Positions 43,653 through 53,622 of a stretch of DNA of 54,527 bases are shown here, piece after piece. This DNA is from an uncultured Clostridia bacterium. GTDB lineage: Bacteria > Bacillota > Clostridia > Saccharofermentanales > Saccharofermentanaceae. The position numbers and the translations under genes are program-made. Location: NCBI GenBank assembly GCA_905235455.1, contig CAJOLL010000005.1, positions 1 to 54,527 of the forward strand, written 5' to 3'. How positions within the stretch are numbered: position 1 is the first letter of the stretch; every line of letters starts with the position of its first letter. The notes under the pieces were generated by a model. It was not told where the DNA came from. It made no database searches and saw nothing but the letters and a program-made list of their open reading frames with translations.

Positions 43653-46600
43653 TTACAGAAGATCAAACAGGTCGAGCTGTCTGGATTTCGGCAGCTGACT
43701 GATCAAACCTTCTTCTTCCAGTTTCTGTATCGCAGACGGGCCAAGATGCGCTCTGGTCGCCAGATCATCCTGCGTACTGAAAGGACGCTCGTTTCTTGCA
43801 GCTACGATCGATTCACCCATGGAGGTACTGATCGAGCCGATCACATTAAACGGAGGAAGGATCTTGCCCTTTTCCACTTTAATGAACTTTACGGCATCCG
43901 ACTTATTCAGATCATACGGCACAAACGAGATACCGCGCAAGTACATTTCTTCGACAAGCTCACAAAGATAGTAAAGCGACTTCTCATTCGGTTTTCTTCT
44001 CTGAAGTCCGTTATCCAGTTCCAGTCTCTTGGCCGTTACGTATTCAACGCCTTTACAAAGAAGATCTCCGTCAAACTCATCGGCACGGATCGTAAAGAAC
44101 GCGCAGTAATACTCCTCCGGATAGTTGACCTTAAACCAGGCGATACGAAGTGCCGAGATCGCGTAAGCCGCGGCGTGGGCCTTCGGGAACATGTATTTGA
44201 TCTTATTACAGGATTCGATATACCAGTCCGGTACACCATGTTCCTGCATGTGCTGCTTAAAGTCCGGCCATCTGGGTTCTTTCCCCTTGGCAACCTTTCC
44301 TTTACGTACGGCCTCCATGATATCGAAGGCCTCTTTATTCGGAAGCCCCCAGTAGATCAGTCGCGTCATGATCGAGTCACGGCACCCGATAACGGTCTCA
44401 AGCGTACATGTGCCGTTTCGGATCAGATCCTGGGCGTTTCCGTTCCATACGTCCGTACCATGGGAAAGCCCCATCAGCTGGACAAGATCGTAAAAACGTG
44501 ACGGCCGTGTCTCCTTGATCATCTCACGCGCCATCTTGGTGCCAAGTTCCGGAAGACCGAGTGTTGCGGCACCGGCAGGCGATGTTCCATCCGGGATACC
44601 GAGCGCTTCTGTCGATGTGAAAAGTGACATGACCTTGGGATCCGGGATCGGGATCTTCTGAACATCCACACCGGTCAGATCCGTAAGCATACGGATCATC
44701 GTCGGATCATCGTGACCTAAGATATCAAGTTTTAAGATCGTATCATGAAGCGCATTAAAGTCATAATGCGTGGTAATAATACCGCAGTCGAGTTTATTGG
44801 CAGGATGCTGGACCGGCGTAAACTCATAGATATCCATTTCCTTCGGAAGAACGACGATACCACCCGGATGCTGTCCCGTTGTTCTCTTCACACCGATCAG
44901 GCCGGCGGCACGTCGGTTAAGTTCCGCATCTGTCACAGACTCGCCCTTGGCATCACAGATGTTCTTGACAAGTGCGATAGCATTCTTATCCGCAAAGCAG
45001 CCGATCGTACCGGCACGGAAAGTATGGTGCTTTCCGAAAAGTTCTTCCACATACTTATGTGCTCTCGGCTGATATTCGCCGGAGAAATTCAGGTCGATAT
45101 CCGGCTGTTTGTCACCGTAGAACCCGAGGAAGGTCTCAAACGGAATATCCTGCCCGTCGGAAAGCATCATGGTACCGCACTTCGGGCAGGGCTCGACCGG
45201 AAGATCATATCCTGAACCGTATGCACCCGTCAGGTCAAACTCGGAAAAATTACACTTCGGGCATCTTCTGTGAGGCGGCAAAGGGTTTACTTCCGATATA
45301 CCGGACAAAGTCGCAACCAGCGAAGATCCGACGGATCCTCTCGAGCCGACGACATAACCGTCGGAATTCGATTTACCGACCAGTTTATACGCGATATAGT
45401 ACATGATCGAATAGCCGTTGCCGATGATGCTGTTGAGTTCCTTATCCACACGCTGCTGCACGATCTCCGGGATCTGCCCTTCATGCTCGTACATCTTTTT
45501 CATCGTGTCATGTACAATCTTGCGAAGGTCATCCGGTGCAGACAAAATGACCGGAGGATATGTACCGTCCGGGAACGGTTTGATATCGTCACGGATAAGA
45601 TCAGCAATGCCTTTCGGCGCATCGATAACGACTTCCTTACAGCGCTTTTCACCGAGATAAGAAAACTCTTCGAGCATCTCATCCGTCGTTCGGAAGTAAA
45701 GATCGCTCTGAAGTTCCGCATCCTTAAAGCCCATATCCATCAGCATGTACTTTCTGTACTCACCGTCTTTCTTTTCAAGGAAATGGGCGTCTGTAGTCGC
45801 GCAGCACGGTTTTCCGACACGCTCGGCCATCGTCGATATGATCTTGTTGATATTGATAAGATCCTCTCTGCTTCTGAGCCCGGAGCTTTCTTCACGAAGA
45901 TAGAATTCGTTGTTGCAGATCGGCTGGATCTCGAAGTAGTCATAAAGACGGATCATGCGGTGAAACTTTGAATCCGAGCTTAAGGCCTCCAGTGTCCTGT
46001 CGATATTGTTTCCGTTTGCCACATATGCCTGATGCACGGCGCGGAAGATCTGCCCTCTTTCACAGGCGCCGCCGACGATGACACCGGCACCGAGATAACG
46101 AACTTCCGATTTCGGAATACGCGGACGCATACAGAAATACTCCGTATGCCCCTCGGAAACCATACGGTAGACATTATAAAGGCCAAGGGTATCTCTTACC
46201 AGGAAAATGATATGGTAGGAAGGTGTTTTTCGTTTCGTGACCTCAGATGCGGGAAGCATGCCGACATGCTCGTTCATCTGCCTGCAGGAAGTAAATCCGA
46301 AGTCCTTGATACAGCGGATAAGGATCTGCGCCGAAGCACGGCAGTCCCCCATTGCCCGATGCTCAGATTGATTTACGATTCCGAGATAAGCGCACGCATC
46401 CTTAAGGTTATGCTTTTCCATCTCCGGATAAAGGAACGTGACCGCCGAAACGGTATCGATCTCCGGCTGATAAAATTTCACGCGGTAAGGATGGTGTTTC
46501 TCTTCATCCAGCTGCTCGATATCGATCTGGAAGCCGGCTTCTCTGATGAATCCCATATCGAAGAAGATATTGTGGCCGACGAGGACATCTTCTTTTTTCA

Positions 46601-48284
46601 GAAAAACGGCAAGTTTCGTTACCGCCTCAAAAGGAGTCGGCGCACCCTTAATCATTTCTTCGTTGATCCCGGTCAGTTCTTTTGCCTTATCGGAGATCGG
46701 AATACCCGGATCGACCATCGTAGTGAATACGTCTGCCTCCTTATACTCTCCGTCCTCTTGCTTTTCATAGCGGATCGCGGCAATCTCCAGAAGACCCTCT
46801 TTCGTGCAGTCCAGTCCGGTCGTTTCAACATCAAGGGCGACAAACGTATCGAGGGATACATCTTCCTCTTGGATGTGATATGCGATACAGTTGCCGTCAT
46901 CGACAAGATAGCCTTCCATACCGAAGATCAGTTTAAAGTCGGGAACATCACCCTTTTTCTTGCAGTCCTTATATGCCGCATACGCATCGTTAAAGCCTTG
47001 CACGACACCATGATCGGTAATCGCACAGGCAGGATGTCCCATACGGTAGGCCGTTTTGATCAGGTCCTTAGGTTCAATCACCGCATCCTTCTCGCTCATC
47101 TTTGTATGAGCATGAAGTTCGACGCGTTTTTCTTCTGCGGTATCCTTGCGTTTTTTCGGAGGATCAGCTACATAGAGTCCTTTAACGGTCGCATTGATCT
47201 GACCGTCGAACTTACTGTATCCGATCGTGCAGCAGACACCGACATATCCGCCTTTTCCGTACTTATCGTTGAGAAGATCCGCATCTTTCGGCGACGGAAA
47301 GAAGACACAGTCGACCGCATATGTGTCATCGGCCAGGAAGAATTTGTAAAGGATCATGTTCCTATTCTTGCCGACCAGACGCTGGGACTCTGTATCTACC
47401 TTGATCTCACCTTCCAGACGAATGATCGTATCCGATGTCAGTGTATTACTGCCGGCCTTCGAGATCGCGTCTTTGATCTTATACTTTTTAGCGGACAGAT
47501 CGTTAATGCCCCAGACAAATTCTCCCTGTTTCGAAGCATCTTCAAACTTCTGCCCGCGACGAAAGTCCGCCTTCTTTTCCTGCTTGATCTGCTTTTTCTC
47601 GACGATCGACTTGTACTCCCAGGAATTCTTGTTCATATCGGCAGAAGGCGCTTCTGCTTTCTTTTTCTTTCCGTCCCCGGCGTTCTCATTAACTCTCGGA
47701 GAGAAAGAAAAAGACATGGCATCATCCACGGCCGCTTTTGCATGCTTGGATGCACGTTCACGCATACGGTTCAAAAAATAGTCAGGATCTTCGGCCGCAG
47801 ATGTATCCGGCGGATTGAACTCATATTTCAGGTCCCATTTCAGCGAAAGATATGTGGAAGCAAACTGATCGATAAAAGCACTGATATTGTCCTTCACTTC
47901 GTCGGACAATGGTGTCTGAAGAAGGATGCGCACGCCACCCTCTTCCGGGGTCATTTCATCGATACATGCACCGTATCCGGTCTTGGTATTGATGACCCAT
48001 AAGATCCAATCCAGCACGGAAGGAAGCGACTGCTTTCCGAAGTCGCTTTGCATATTTGTGATATAGATACGCAGATGGGAAAGATGCAGGAGCTGCCTGA
48101 GATACTGTTCCATGGCTTTCAACGCACGCTTGGACGAGATGGGACCTGTAAGAGTGATCGTCAGCTCCATCCCCTCAAAACGTTCGTCAATCGAAATCTC
48201 CGTAACCTCACTTGGTATAGCTTTAGCAATCTTCGCCAGATCTTCATCCTGCGAAGTCTGCATCGCAAACTCATATAACGTCAT
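43653..48284 (-). CDS. polC: DNA polymerase III PolC-type alpha subunit
   Basis: Replicative polymerase of low-GC Gram-positives, 1543 residues, slightly longer than the roughly 1440 of Bacillus. Order of domains: N-terminal region and Lys-rich linker (about 1-240), OB-fold (about 250-385), PHP domain (VELHAHTKMSEKDAVIEP) split by the inserted 3'-5' exonuclease (DVETTGLDCTKEGLLEIAA, HNIFFDMGF, HRAMGDCRA), and the polymerase core with catalytic DIDLNFSGEYQ. A zinc site (CPKCNF...CPKCG) lies before it. The C-terminus ends QLDLFDLL, a beta-clamp-binding motif. Located after ispG, the usual region. Confidence 0.98.
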   Translation of the reverse strand: MTLYEFAMQTSQDEDLAKIAKAIPSEVTEISIDERFEGMELTITLTGPISSKRALKAMEQYLRQLLHLSHLRIYITNMQSDFGKQSLPSVLDWILWVINTKTGYGACIDEMTPEEGGVRILLQTPLSDEVKDNISAFIDQFASTYLSLKWDLKYEFNPPDTSAAEDPDYFLNRMRERASKHAKAAVDDAMSFSFSPRVNENAGDGKKKKAEAPSADMNKNSWEYKSIVEKKQIKQEKKADFRRGQKFEDASKQGEFVWGINDLSAKKYKIKDAISKAGSNTLTSDTIIRLEGEIKVDTESQRLVGKNRNMILYKFFLADDTYAVDCVFFPSPKDADLLNDKYGKGGYVGVCCTIGYSKFDGQINATVKGLYVADPPKKRKDTAEEKRVELHAHTKMSEKDAVIEPKDLIKTAYRMGHPACAITDHGVVQGFNDAYAAYKDCKKKGDVPDFKLIFGMEGYLVDDGNCIAYHIQEEDVSLDTFVALDVETTGLDCTKEGLLEIAAIRYEKQEDGEYKEADVFTTMVDPGIPISDKAKELTGINEEMIKGAPTPFEAVTKLAVFLKKEDVLVGHNIFFDMGFIREAGFQIDIEQLDEEKHHPYRVKFYQPEIDTVSAVTFLYPEMEKHNLKDACAYLGIVNQSEHRAMGDCRASAQILIRCIKDFGFTSCRQMNEHVGMLPASEVTKRKTPSYHIIFLVRDTLGLYNVYRMVSEGHTEYFCMRPRIPKSEVRYLGAGVIVGGACERGQIFRAVHQAYVANGNNIDRTLEALSSDSKFHRMIRLYDYFEIQPICNNEFYLREESSGLRSREDLININKIISTMAERVGKPCCATTDAHFLEKKDGEYRKYMLMDMGFKDAELQSDLYFRTTDEMLEEFSYLGEKRCKEVVIDAPKGIADLIRDDIKPFPDGTYPPVILSAPDDLRKIVHDTMKKMYEHEGQIPEIVQQRVDKELNSIIGNGYSIMYYIAYKLVGKSNSDGYVVGSRGSVGSSLVATLSGISEVNPLPPHRRCPKCNFSEFDLTGAYGSGYDLPVEPCPKCGTMMLSDGQDIPFETFLGFYGDKQPDIDLNFSGEYQPRAHKYVEELFGKHHTFRAGTIGCFADKNAIALVKNICDAKGESVTDAELNRRAAGLIGVKRTTGQHPGGIVVLPKEMDIYEFTPVQHPANKLDCGIITTHYDFNALHDTILKLDILGHDDPTMIRMLTDLTGVDVQKIPIPDPKVMSLFTSTEALGIPDGTSPAGAATLGLPELGTKMAREMIKETRPSRFYDLVQLMGLSHGTDVWNGNAQDLIRNGTCTLETVIGCRDSIMTRLIYWGLPNKEAFDIMEAVRKGKVAKGKEPRWPDFKQHMQEHGVPDWYIESCNKIKYMFPKAHAAAYAISALRIAWFKVNYPEEYYCAFFTIRADEFDGDLLCKGVEYVTAKRLELDNGLQRRKPNEKSLYYLCELVEEMYLRGISFVPYDLNKSDAVKFIKVEKGKILPPFNVIGSISTSMGESIVAARNERPFSTQDDLATRAHLGPSAIQKLEEEGLISQLPKSRQLDLFDLL

Positions 48285-48327
48285 ATTCCCCGTATCCTTC
48301 CGAAGACCGCAGATCCGGTCATTATCT

Positions 48328-49386
48328 TCAATGATTCATTTCTTCGATGGTCTTTAACAGAGTCTCCACCGCAGACTCTTTCGGCACTTTACAGACCGGC
48401 TCGCCTTTTTTGAAAAGGAGGAACTCATCAATACCGCCGGCGATCCCGACATCTGCCTCTCTTGCCTCACCCGGACCATTGACCGCACATCCCATGACGG
48501 CAATCGTCATATCATAGGGAAGATCCCTGATCCTGCTCTCCACTTCCTTGGCCACTTCGATCAGAGGTACCTGTGTTCTTCCGCAAGTCGGGCAGGAGAC
48601 CAGACGCATTCCGCCTTTTTTCAGTCCGAGCGCGCGAAGGATCGAAATCCCTGCATACACTTCTTCTTTCGGGTCATCCGTAAGGCTGACACGGATCGTG
48701 TCTCCGATGCCTTCAGAAAGGAGCGCACCGATACCGACACTGCTTCTGATAATACCTTCACGAAGCGTACCGGCTTCCGTAACCCCCACATGGAACGGAT
48801 ATGGAACCTGTTCGCGAAGACGTCTGTAGCTCTCGATCGTAAGCACGGGATCAGAAGATTTCATGCTGACGACGATATCTTCAAATCCGCAATCTTCCAG
48901 GATCCGGATCGAAGAAAGCGCGCTTTGCGAAAGCGAGTCGGCATTCACTCCACCGTATTTTTCCAGCATATCCTTCCCGATCGAGCCGGAATTGACTCCG
49001 ACACGGATCGGAATATTTCTTTCTTTCGCCATATCGGCCACGGCCTTCACACGGTCCATACCACCGATATTTCCCGGATTGATGCGGATTTTGGCAGCAC
49101 CGTTTTTCATGGCCTCGAGCGCGAGACGGTAATCGAAATGGATATCGGCAACTACCGGTATCGGACTCTTTTTTGTGATCTCGGAAAGCGCCTGTGCCGC
49201 TTCCATATTCAGGATCGCGACACGGGTGATGTCGCAGCCCGCATTTTTCATTTCGATGATCTGCTCAATTGTTGCCTTGGCATTCCTCGTATCGGTATTA
49301 TTCATGGACTGAACCGCAACAGGTGCGTCTCCGCCGACAATAACACCTCCGATATTTACTTTTCGGGCAGTAAACCGCTCAATCAT
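48328..49386 (-). CDS. ispG: 4-hydroxy-3-methylbut-2-enyl-diphosphate synthase
   Basis: Iron-sulfur enzyme of the non-mevalonate isoprenoid pathway, making HMBPP. The 352-residue product has the TIM-barrel start (VQSMNNTDTRNAKATIEQI), NPGNIGG, and the C-terminal cluster region with SCPTCGRTQ and GCAVNGPGEAREADVG. The ATG at 49384-49386 has GAGGTGA six bases upstream; a TTG just before it is rejected. It lies six bases after rseP, and dxr of the same pathway is two genes upstream. Confidence 0.98.
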   Translation of the reverse strand: MIERFTARKVNIGGVIVGGDAPVAVQSMNNTDTRNAKATIEQIIEMKNAGCDITRVAILNMEAAQALSEITKKSPIPVVADIHFDYRLALEAMKNGAAKIRINPGNIGGMDRVKAVADMAKERNIPIRVGVNSGSIGKDMLEKYGGVNADSLSQSALSSIRILEDCGFEDIVVSMKSSDPVLTIESYRRLREQVPYPFHVGVTEAGTLREGIIRSSVGIGALLSEGIGDTIRVSLTDDPKEEVYAGISILRALGLKKGGMRLVSCPTCGRTQVPLIEVAKEVESRIRDLPYDMTIAVMGCAVNGPGEAREADVGIAGGIDEFLLFKKGEPVCKVPKESAVETLLKTIEEMNH

Positions 49387-49392
49387 CAAAAA

Positions 49393-50703
49393 TCACCTCG
49401 ACAATCGTATAATATCGGAAGCCAATGCGAATATCACAAGTAAGATGATCATGACAAAACCGATCACGTTTATGATCTGCTCCGATTTTCTGGACAGTTT
49501 CTTTCCACGAACCATCTCCACAAGCGTAATAATGATCGCATTACCGTCAAGTCCCGGGATCGGAAGCATGTTCGTAAAAGCAAGACCCGTGGAGATACCT
49601 CCTGCGAGGACCAGAAGCATTTCGATCTTTTCATTATTGTCTGTCTTCGGCGCATCTACGACATCAGATACAACAGAGGCGATCCCGATCGGACCGGAAA
49701 CGACATCATAGGCCGCCACCTTACCGGTAAATGCCTGCGCCAGCGCATCTACGGAGATCCTCATAAATGAAAACGGGAAAACGATCGCTTCACGAAGGCA
49801 TGAGAAGAAACCGGAACCTTCCTGCAGATAGATTCCCCTCAAATTTGACGTCTCGATCATTACGGCTTTCATCGTGATGGTCATTTCTTCCCCGTCACGA
49901 ATGACCACGATCGAAAGATCGCCGCCATCAGAGTTTTTGACCTGTTCTGACACCGCTTCATCCGAAACGGGAATGCCGTTGACCGAAATGACGGAATCAT
50001 CGACTTTCAGCACCGGATCTCCGCCGTTCTGCTGCGGATCGACAGCAACGATCTTCCATCCGTTATTCTCATCCAGATCGGCATAATGCGTAATACCGAG
50101 CATATACTGTTCGGAGATCTCCGGAACGAGTACAGCTTCGTACTTCTCACCTGTCCTTGCTGATCTCATAAGAAGCGTGATCTCGTCGACATTATTGACC
50201 TGTCCGAGATAATAGGAAAGATCCATCTGACAGAATACGTTCTGACCGTTAAACTCAAGGATCTTATCGTCTTGCTCGATCTGTGTCTGTGCTACCTGCG
50301 TCCCCTCGATAACGATATCCTGCTTCAATTCGAGATAACCGAATTTTGAAAAGCAGATCATAAAGATGATAATGCCCAGAATGACGTTCATGGCAGGACC
50401 GGCCAGAGAAACCAAAAGACGTTTCCATCTTGCCTGATTGATAAGGTTTTCCGGGTTATCGTCCTTCAGTTCACCGGTCTCCTCATCGATCTCCGAGAAA
50501 CGGACATAAGCACCGATCGGGATCAACCGGATATAGTATTCAATATCTTTTCTTTTCCACGAGAAAAGCTTCGGTCCGACAAACACGGACAGTTCATAGA
50601 CTTTGATCTTCAGAAGCCGGGCAACGAGAAAATGGCCGATCTCATGAACTGCGGCCAGAATTCCCAATCCCAATATGCATATAAAAATGCTAAGCGGCGA
50701 CAT
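49393..50703 (-). CDS. rseP: Site-2 membrane metalloprotease RseP/RasP
   Basis: M50 zinc protease that cuts anti-sigma factors and signal peptides within the membrane. The 436-residue product has HEIGHF at about residues 20-25 in the first helix, IPIGAYVRF, a PDZ domain in the middle (about 190-290, with DPVLKVDDSVISVNGIPV), and the second active-site segment LPIPGLDGNAII with its zinc-ligand Asp, then C-terminal helices. Lies between dxr and ispG. Confidence 0.96.
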   Translation of the reverse strand: MSPLSIFICILGLGILAAVHEIGHFLVARLLKIKVYELSVFVGPKLFSWKRKDIEYYIRLIPIGAYVRFSEIDEETGELKDDNPENLINQARWKRLLVSLAGPAMNVILGIIIFMICFSKFGYLELKQDIVIEGTQVAQTQIEQDDKILEFNGQNVFCQMDLSYYLGQVNNVDEITLLMRSARTGEKYEAVLVPEISEQYMLGITHYADLDENNGWKIVAVDPQQNGGDPVLKVDDSVISVNGIPVSDEAVSEQVKNSDGGDLSIVVIRDGEEMTITMKAVMIETSNLRGIYLQEGSGFFSCLREAIVFPFSFMRISVDALAQAFTGKVAAYDVVSGPIGIASVVSDVVDAPKTDNNEKIEMLLVLAGGISTGLAFTNMLPIPGLDGNAIIITLVEMVRGKKLSRKSEQIINVIGFVMIILLVIFALASDIIRLSR

Positions 50704-50719
50704 ATCTTTGTTTTATGAC

Positions 50720-51886
50720 TCACTTTCTGATCTCTTCGGTTATCATTCGTGCCCACGCATCTACGGCAAAGATCTCCGCCAAAGACGGATTCTGGGTCAC
50801 GCCGTCACGTTCATGTCGTTCCATGACTTTGGCAACGGTACGTTCAATATCGAGGAACGAAGCTTTTCCTGCGAGGAAATCCGCAACGATCACTTCATTA
50901 GCCGCATTCATGGCGGCAGGAAGGGTACCGCCGACAAGCGCGGCGTGATATGCCATATCCACCAGACGGAATACCGAACGGTCACACGGTTCGAACGTAA
51001 GCGTCCTGCTCTGCTCATCAAACGGAGAGAACGGTCGGCAGATACCAAGGCTCCTTTTCGGATAGAAAAGCGCTACCTGGATCGGCATCATCATGTTCGG
51101 AAAACCCATTTGTGCAAGAACAGATCCGTCATTGAGCTCGACCATGGAGTGGACGATACTCTGCGGATGGACAACGATATCGATACGATCTACCGGGCAG
51201 TCAAAAAGCCAGGACGCTTCAATGACTTCCAGACCCTTATTCATCATGGTCGCAGAATCGATCGTGATTTTTCCGCCCATATTCCATGTCGGATGATCAA
51301 GCGCTGCTTCGAGCGTGACCTTCTCCAGCTGCTCCCGGCTATATCCGCGGAATGGCCCGCCTGAAGCCGTAAGGAGGATCTTCTTAAGAGAACCTTCCGG
51401 TTGTCCCATTAGACATTGCCAGATCGCCGAATGTTCGGAGTCAACCGGGCGCAGAGAAACATTCTTCTGTTTTACCAGTGGCATGACGATCGAACCGCCG
51501 GCAACGAGAGTCTCCTTATTTGCAAGTTCGATCTCTTTTCCGGCATGGATCGCAGCCACAACAGGTGCCAGTCCCTTCATACCGACCATGGCGGCAACGA
51601 CACAGTCGACCTTCGGAAGTGTCGCGCAATGCGAATGACCGTCTTCTCCACAGAAGACTTTTACCTTCGAATCACGCGGGAGCATACGTTTCAGAGTTTC
51701 TTTTCTTTCCTTTGTCGCCACACTGACGCAGGAAGGATGGAATTCCTGGATCTGCTCCAGAAGCAGATCGATATTAAAACCGCAGGTCAGAGATTCGACT
51801 TTGAACTCTTCGGGAAAATGACGGACGACCTGTAACGTCTGTGTACCGATTGAGCCTGTCGAACCAAGAATGCATATTCTCTTCAT
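50720..51886 (-). CDS. dxr: 1-deoxy-D-xylulose-5-phosphate reductoisomerase
   Basis: First committed step of the non-mevalonate pathway, using NADPH and a divalent metal. The 388-residue product shows the NADPH loop LGSTGSIGTQTLQV, ANKETLVAGG, DSEHSAIWQCL, the substrate loop SGGPFRGY, and MGGKITIDSATMMNKGLEVIEA split over the metal site. Its ATG overlaps the cdsA stop in an ATGA arrangement. Confidence 0.98.
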   Translation of the reverse strand: MKRICILGSTGSIGTQTLQVVRHFPEEFKVESLTCGFNIDLLLEQIQEFHPSCVSVATKERKETLKRMLPRDSKVKVFCGEDGHSHCATLPKVDCVVAAMVGMKGLAPVVAAIHAGKEIELANKETLVAGGSIVMPLVKQKNVSLRPVDSEHSAIWQCLMGQPEGSLKKILLTASGGPFRGYSREQLEKVTLEAALDHPTWNMGGKITIDSATMMNKGLEVIEASWLFDCPVDRIDIVVHPQSIVHSMVELNDGSVLAQMGFPNMMMPIQVALFYPKRSLGICRPFSPFDEQSRTLTFEPCDRSVFRLVDMAYHAALVGGTLPAAMNAANEVIVADFLAGKASFLDIERTVAKVMERHERDGVTQNPSLAEIFAVDAWARMITEEIRK

Positions 51887-52749
51887 GGCTGTACCCCCAA
51901 CATCAACGCGTATGCCAGCCCCAGTGAAACGGGGAGCGTAAAAAATGCACTGTCAAAGCGGTCCATAATGCCGCCGTGGCCGGGCATTAGTTTGCCGAAA
52001 TCCTTAATATTCACCATTCGCTTGATGCTCGAAGCCATCCAGTCGCCCAGCTGGGAAACGCAGGAAAGGACAAATCCGAACAGAGCCGCAAACGTAACAT
52101 ACATCGTATAAGATATACCGATGTCGATAATGTCGATCATGATGAATGCAAAGAAAAGCGCAGTAATAAGTGAAGTAAAGACCGCGCCTCCAATACAGCC
52201 CTCCCATGTTTTTTTCGGGCTGATGTGCGGGACGATCTTGTGTTTTCCGATAAAAGAACCGGTAAAGTATGCAAATACGTCAGATACCCATGGTGCAAAA
52301 AGACCGATGACCATGTAATACCAGCCTTTCGGAATAAGAAACATCATAATATGCACACACGCGATCGGAAACGAAACATACATGATGATCAGCGACGAAC
52401 TGAAACCGGAATGCAGTGCCATCGGATCTTCTTTGATAAGAGGAGGGATCATCGTCGTGACAAAACAGTAGATCAAAACGAGAAGTGCATAAAGCGTAAA
52501 TCCCTGCGATGGCGTGGCTCCGGTGTTCCAGAGAGCAACAGGAAGGAACCCGAAAAAGCCGCCGAGGATCGTCACTGCAACGCAAATCTCTTTCTCCGTA
52601 TTCTTGACTGCCTTGATCAGCTCATACAGAGCAAGAGAAGTTACGATAACCGTAAACAGCAAAATAACATGCGGTACAAAATATGCCGGGATGACCAGCG
52701 CTAATACCGCGAGCGTGAATATTGTCCCTGTAATGATTCTCTGGCGCAT
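51883..52749 (-). CDS. cdsA: Phosphatidate cytidylyltransferase
   Basis: Makes CDP-diacylglycerol from phosphatidate and CTP for phospholipid synthesis. The 288-residue integral membrane protein has about eight helices and the family C-terminal part: SPKKTWEGCIGG, then SQLGDWMASSIKRMVNIKDFG and MPGHGGIMDRFDSAFFTLP with conserved metal-site residues. It begins four bases after the uppS stop. Confidence 0.97.
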   Translation of the reverse strand: MRQRIITGTIFTLAVLALVIPAYFVPHVILLFTVIVTSLALYELIKAVKNTEKEICVAVTILGGFFGFLPVALWNTGATPSQGFTLYALLVLIYCFVTTMIPPLIKEDPMALHSGFSSSLIIMYVSFPIACVHIMMFLIPKGWYYMVIGLFAPWVSDVFAYFTGSFIGKHKIVPHISPKKTWEGCIGGAVFTSLITALFFAFIMIDIIDIGISYTMYVTFAALFGFVLSCVSQLGDWMASSIKRMVNIKDFGKLMPGHGGIMDRFDSAFFTLPVSLGLAYALMLGVQP

Positions 52750-52752
52750 ACT

Positions 52753-53547
52753 CTACTTCTCATCTTTCTTTTCCTGCGATAGCCCGCCGAAGCGTCGATC
52801 GCGCTTGGTATAAGCCACCAGGGCATCGGTCAGTTCTTTCATACCGAAGTCCGGCCACAGCACATCAGAGAACCAAAGTTCGGAGTATGCGCCTTCCCAT
52901 ACCAGGAAGTTCGATGTTCTTTCTTCTCCACTCGGACGGATGATCAGATCCGGATCCGGAACGTCAGGAAGATACAGATTCTTCGCGAACAGCTCTTCCG
53001 TGATATCTTCACTCTTTATCTCGCCGGAAGCAACACGCGCAGCGAGTTTCTGTGCCGCCTGTACGATCTCTCGTCTTCCTCCGTAGTTAAAGGCAACGAT
53101 CAAAGTCATTCTGTCTCTGTGCTTACTGCCTTCTTCCGCGCGCTTGCACACTTCCCGGATGTTTGGGGGAAGTGACGCGATATCTCCCGTAAAACGGACA
53201 CGGATACCTTCTTCTTCAAGCTCAGGGTCATAGCGGTCAAAATACTCGACGAAAAGCTCCATCAGCGTATGGACTTCGCTTTCCGGTCTGGACCAGTTTT
53301 CCGTGGAAAAAGCATAAACGGTAACAAATTTAATGCCGTAATGTCCGCAGTTCTTGCAGAGGTTTTTGAGATTGTCAGCTCCGGCACGATGACCGGCGGA
53401 ACGAGGAAGCATGCGCATCTTCGCCCATCTTCCGTTACCGTCCATAATGACAGCCAGGTGAGTCGGGATCTTCAGTTGCGATTCGTCGACCTTCTCAGCT
53501 TTCTTTCTCGAAAATATAGAGAATTTACCTTCCTCTTGCGGACACAT
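52753..53547 (-). CDS. uppS: Isoprenyl transferase (undecaprenyl diphosphate synthase)
   Basis: Makes the C55 carrier lipid for cell wall synthesis from farnesyl and isopentenyl diphosphates. The 264-residue product has VIMDGNGRWAK with catalytic D36, RSAGHRAGADNL, TVYAFSTENWSRP, FNYGGRREIV and RPSGEERTSNFLVWEGAYSE. An N-terminal extension of about 27 residues precedes the catalytic core; the ATG has GGAG six bases upstream. Confidence 0.98.
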   Translation of the reverse strand: MCPQEEGKFSIFSRKKAEKVDESQLKIPTHLAVIMDGNGRWAKMRMLPRSAGHRAGADNLKNLCKNCGHYGIKFVTVYAFSTENWSRPESEVHTLMELFVEYFDRYDPELEEEGIRVRFTGDIASLPPNIREVCKRAEEGSKHRDRMTLIVAFNYGGRREIVQAAQKLAARVASGEIKSEDITEELFAKNLYLPDVPDPDLIIRPSGEERTSNFLVWEGAYSELWFSDVLWPDFGMKELTDALVAYTKRDRRFGGLSQEKKDEK

Positions 53548-53556
53548 ATTCTACTC

Positions 53557-53600
53557 CAAAAAAAGAGATTGTCCCGAACCTGTGTTCAGCCGAGACAACC
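53557..53600 (-). terminator. Terminator-like hairpin between frr and uppS
   Basis: On the minus strand TTGTCTCG and CGGGACAA (one G-T pair, 14-base loop) are followed by TCTC and seven T residues just before the uppS ribosome site. It probably stops a fraction of transcripts and lowers expression of the downstream genes; no promoter is obvious after it. Confidence 0.65.
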
Positions 53601-53622
53601 CCTGATTTTCTCCTCTCGGTGA

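Noticed and set aside
46032-48002. 656-codon plus-strand open frame opposite polC
   Set aside because: Antisense shadow of a conserved polymerase gene. The Arg- and Ile-rich composition and absence of motifs mark it as noncoding.
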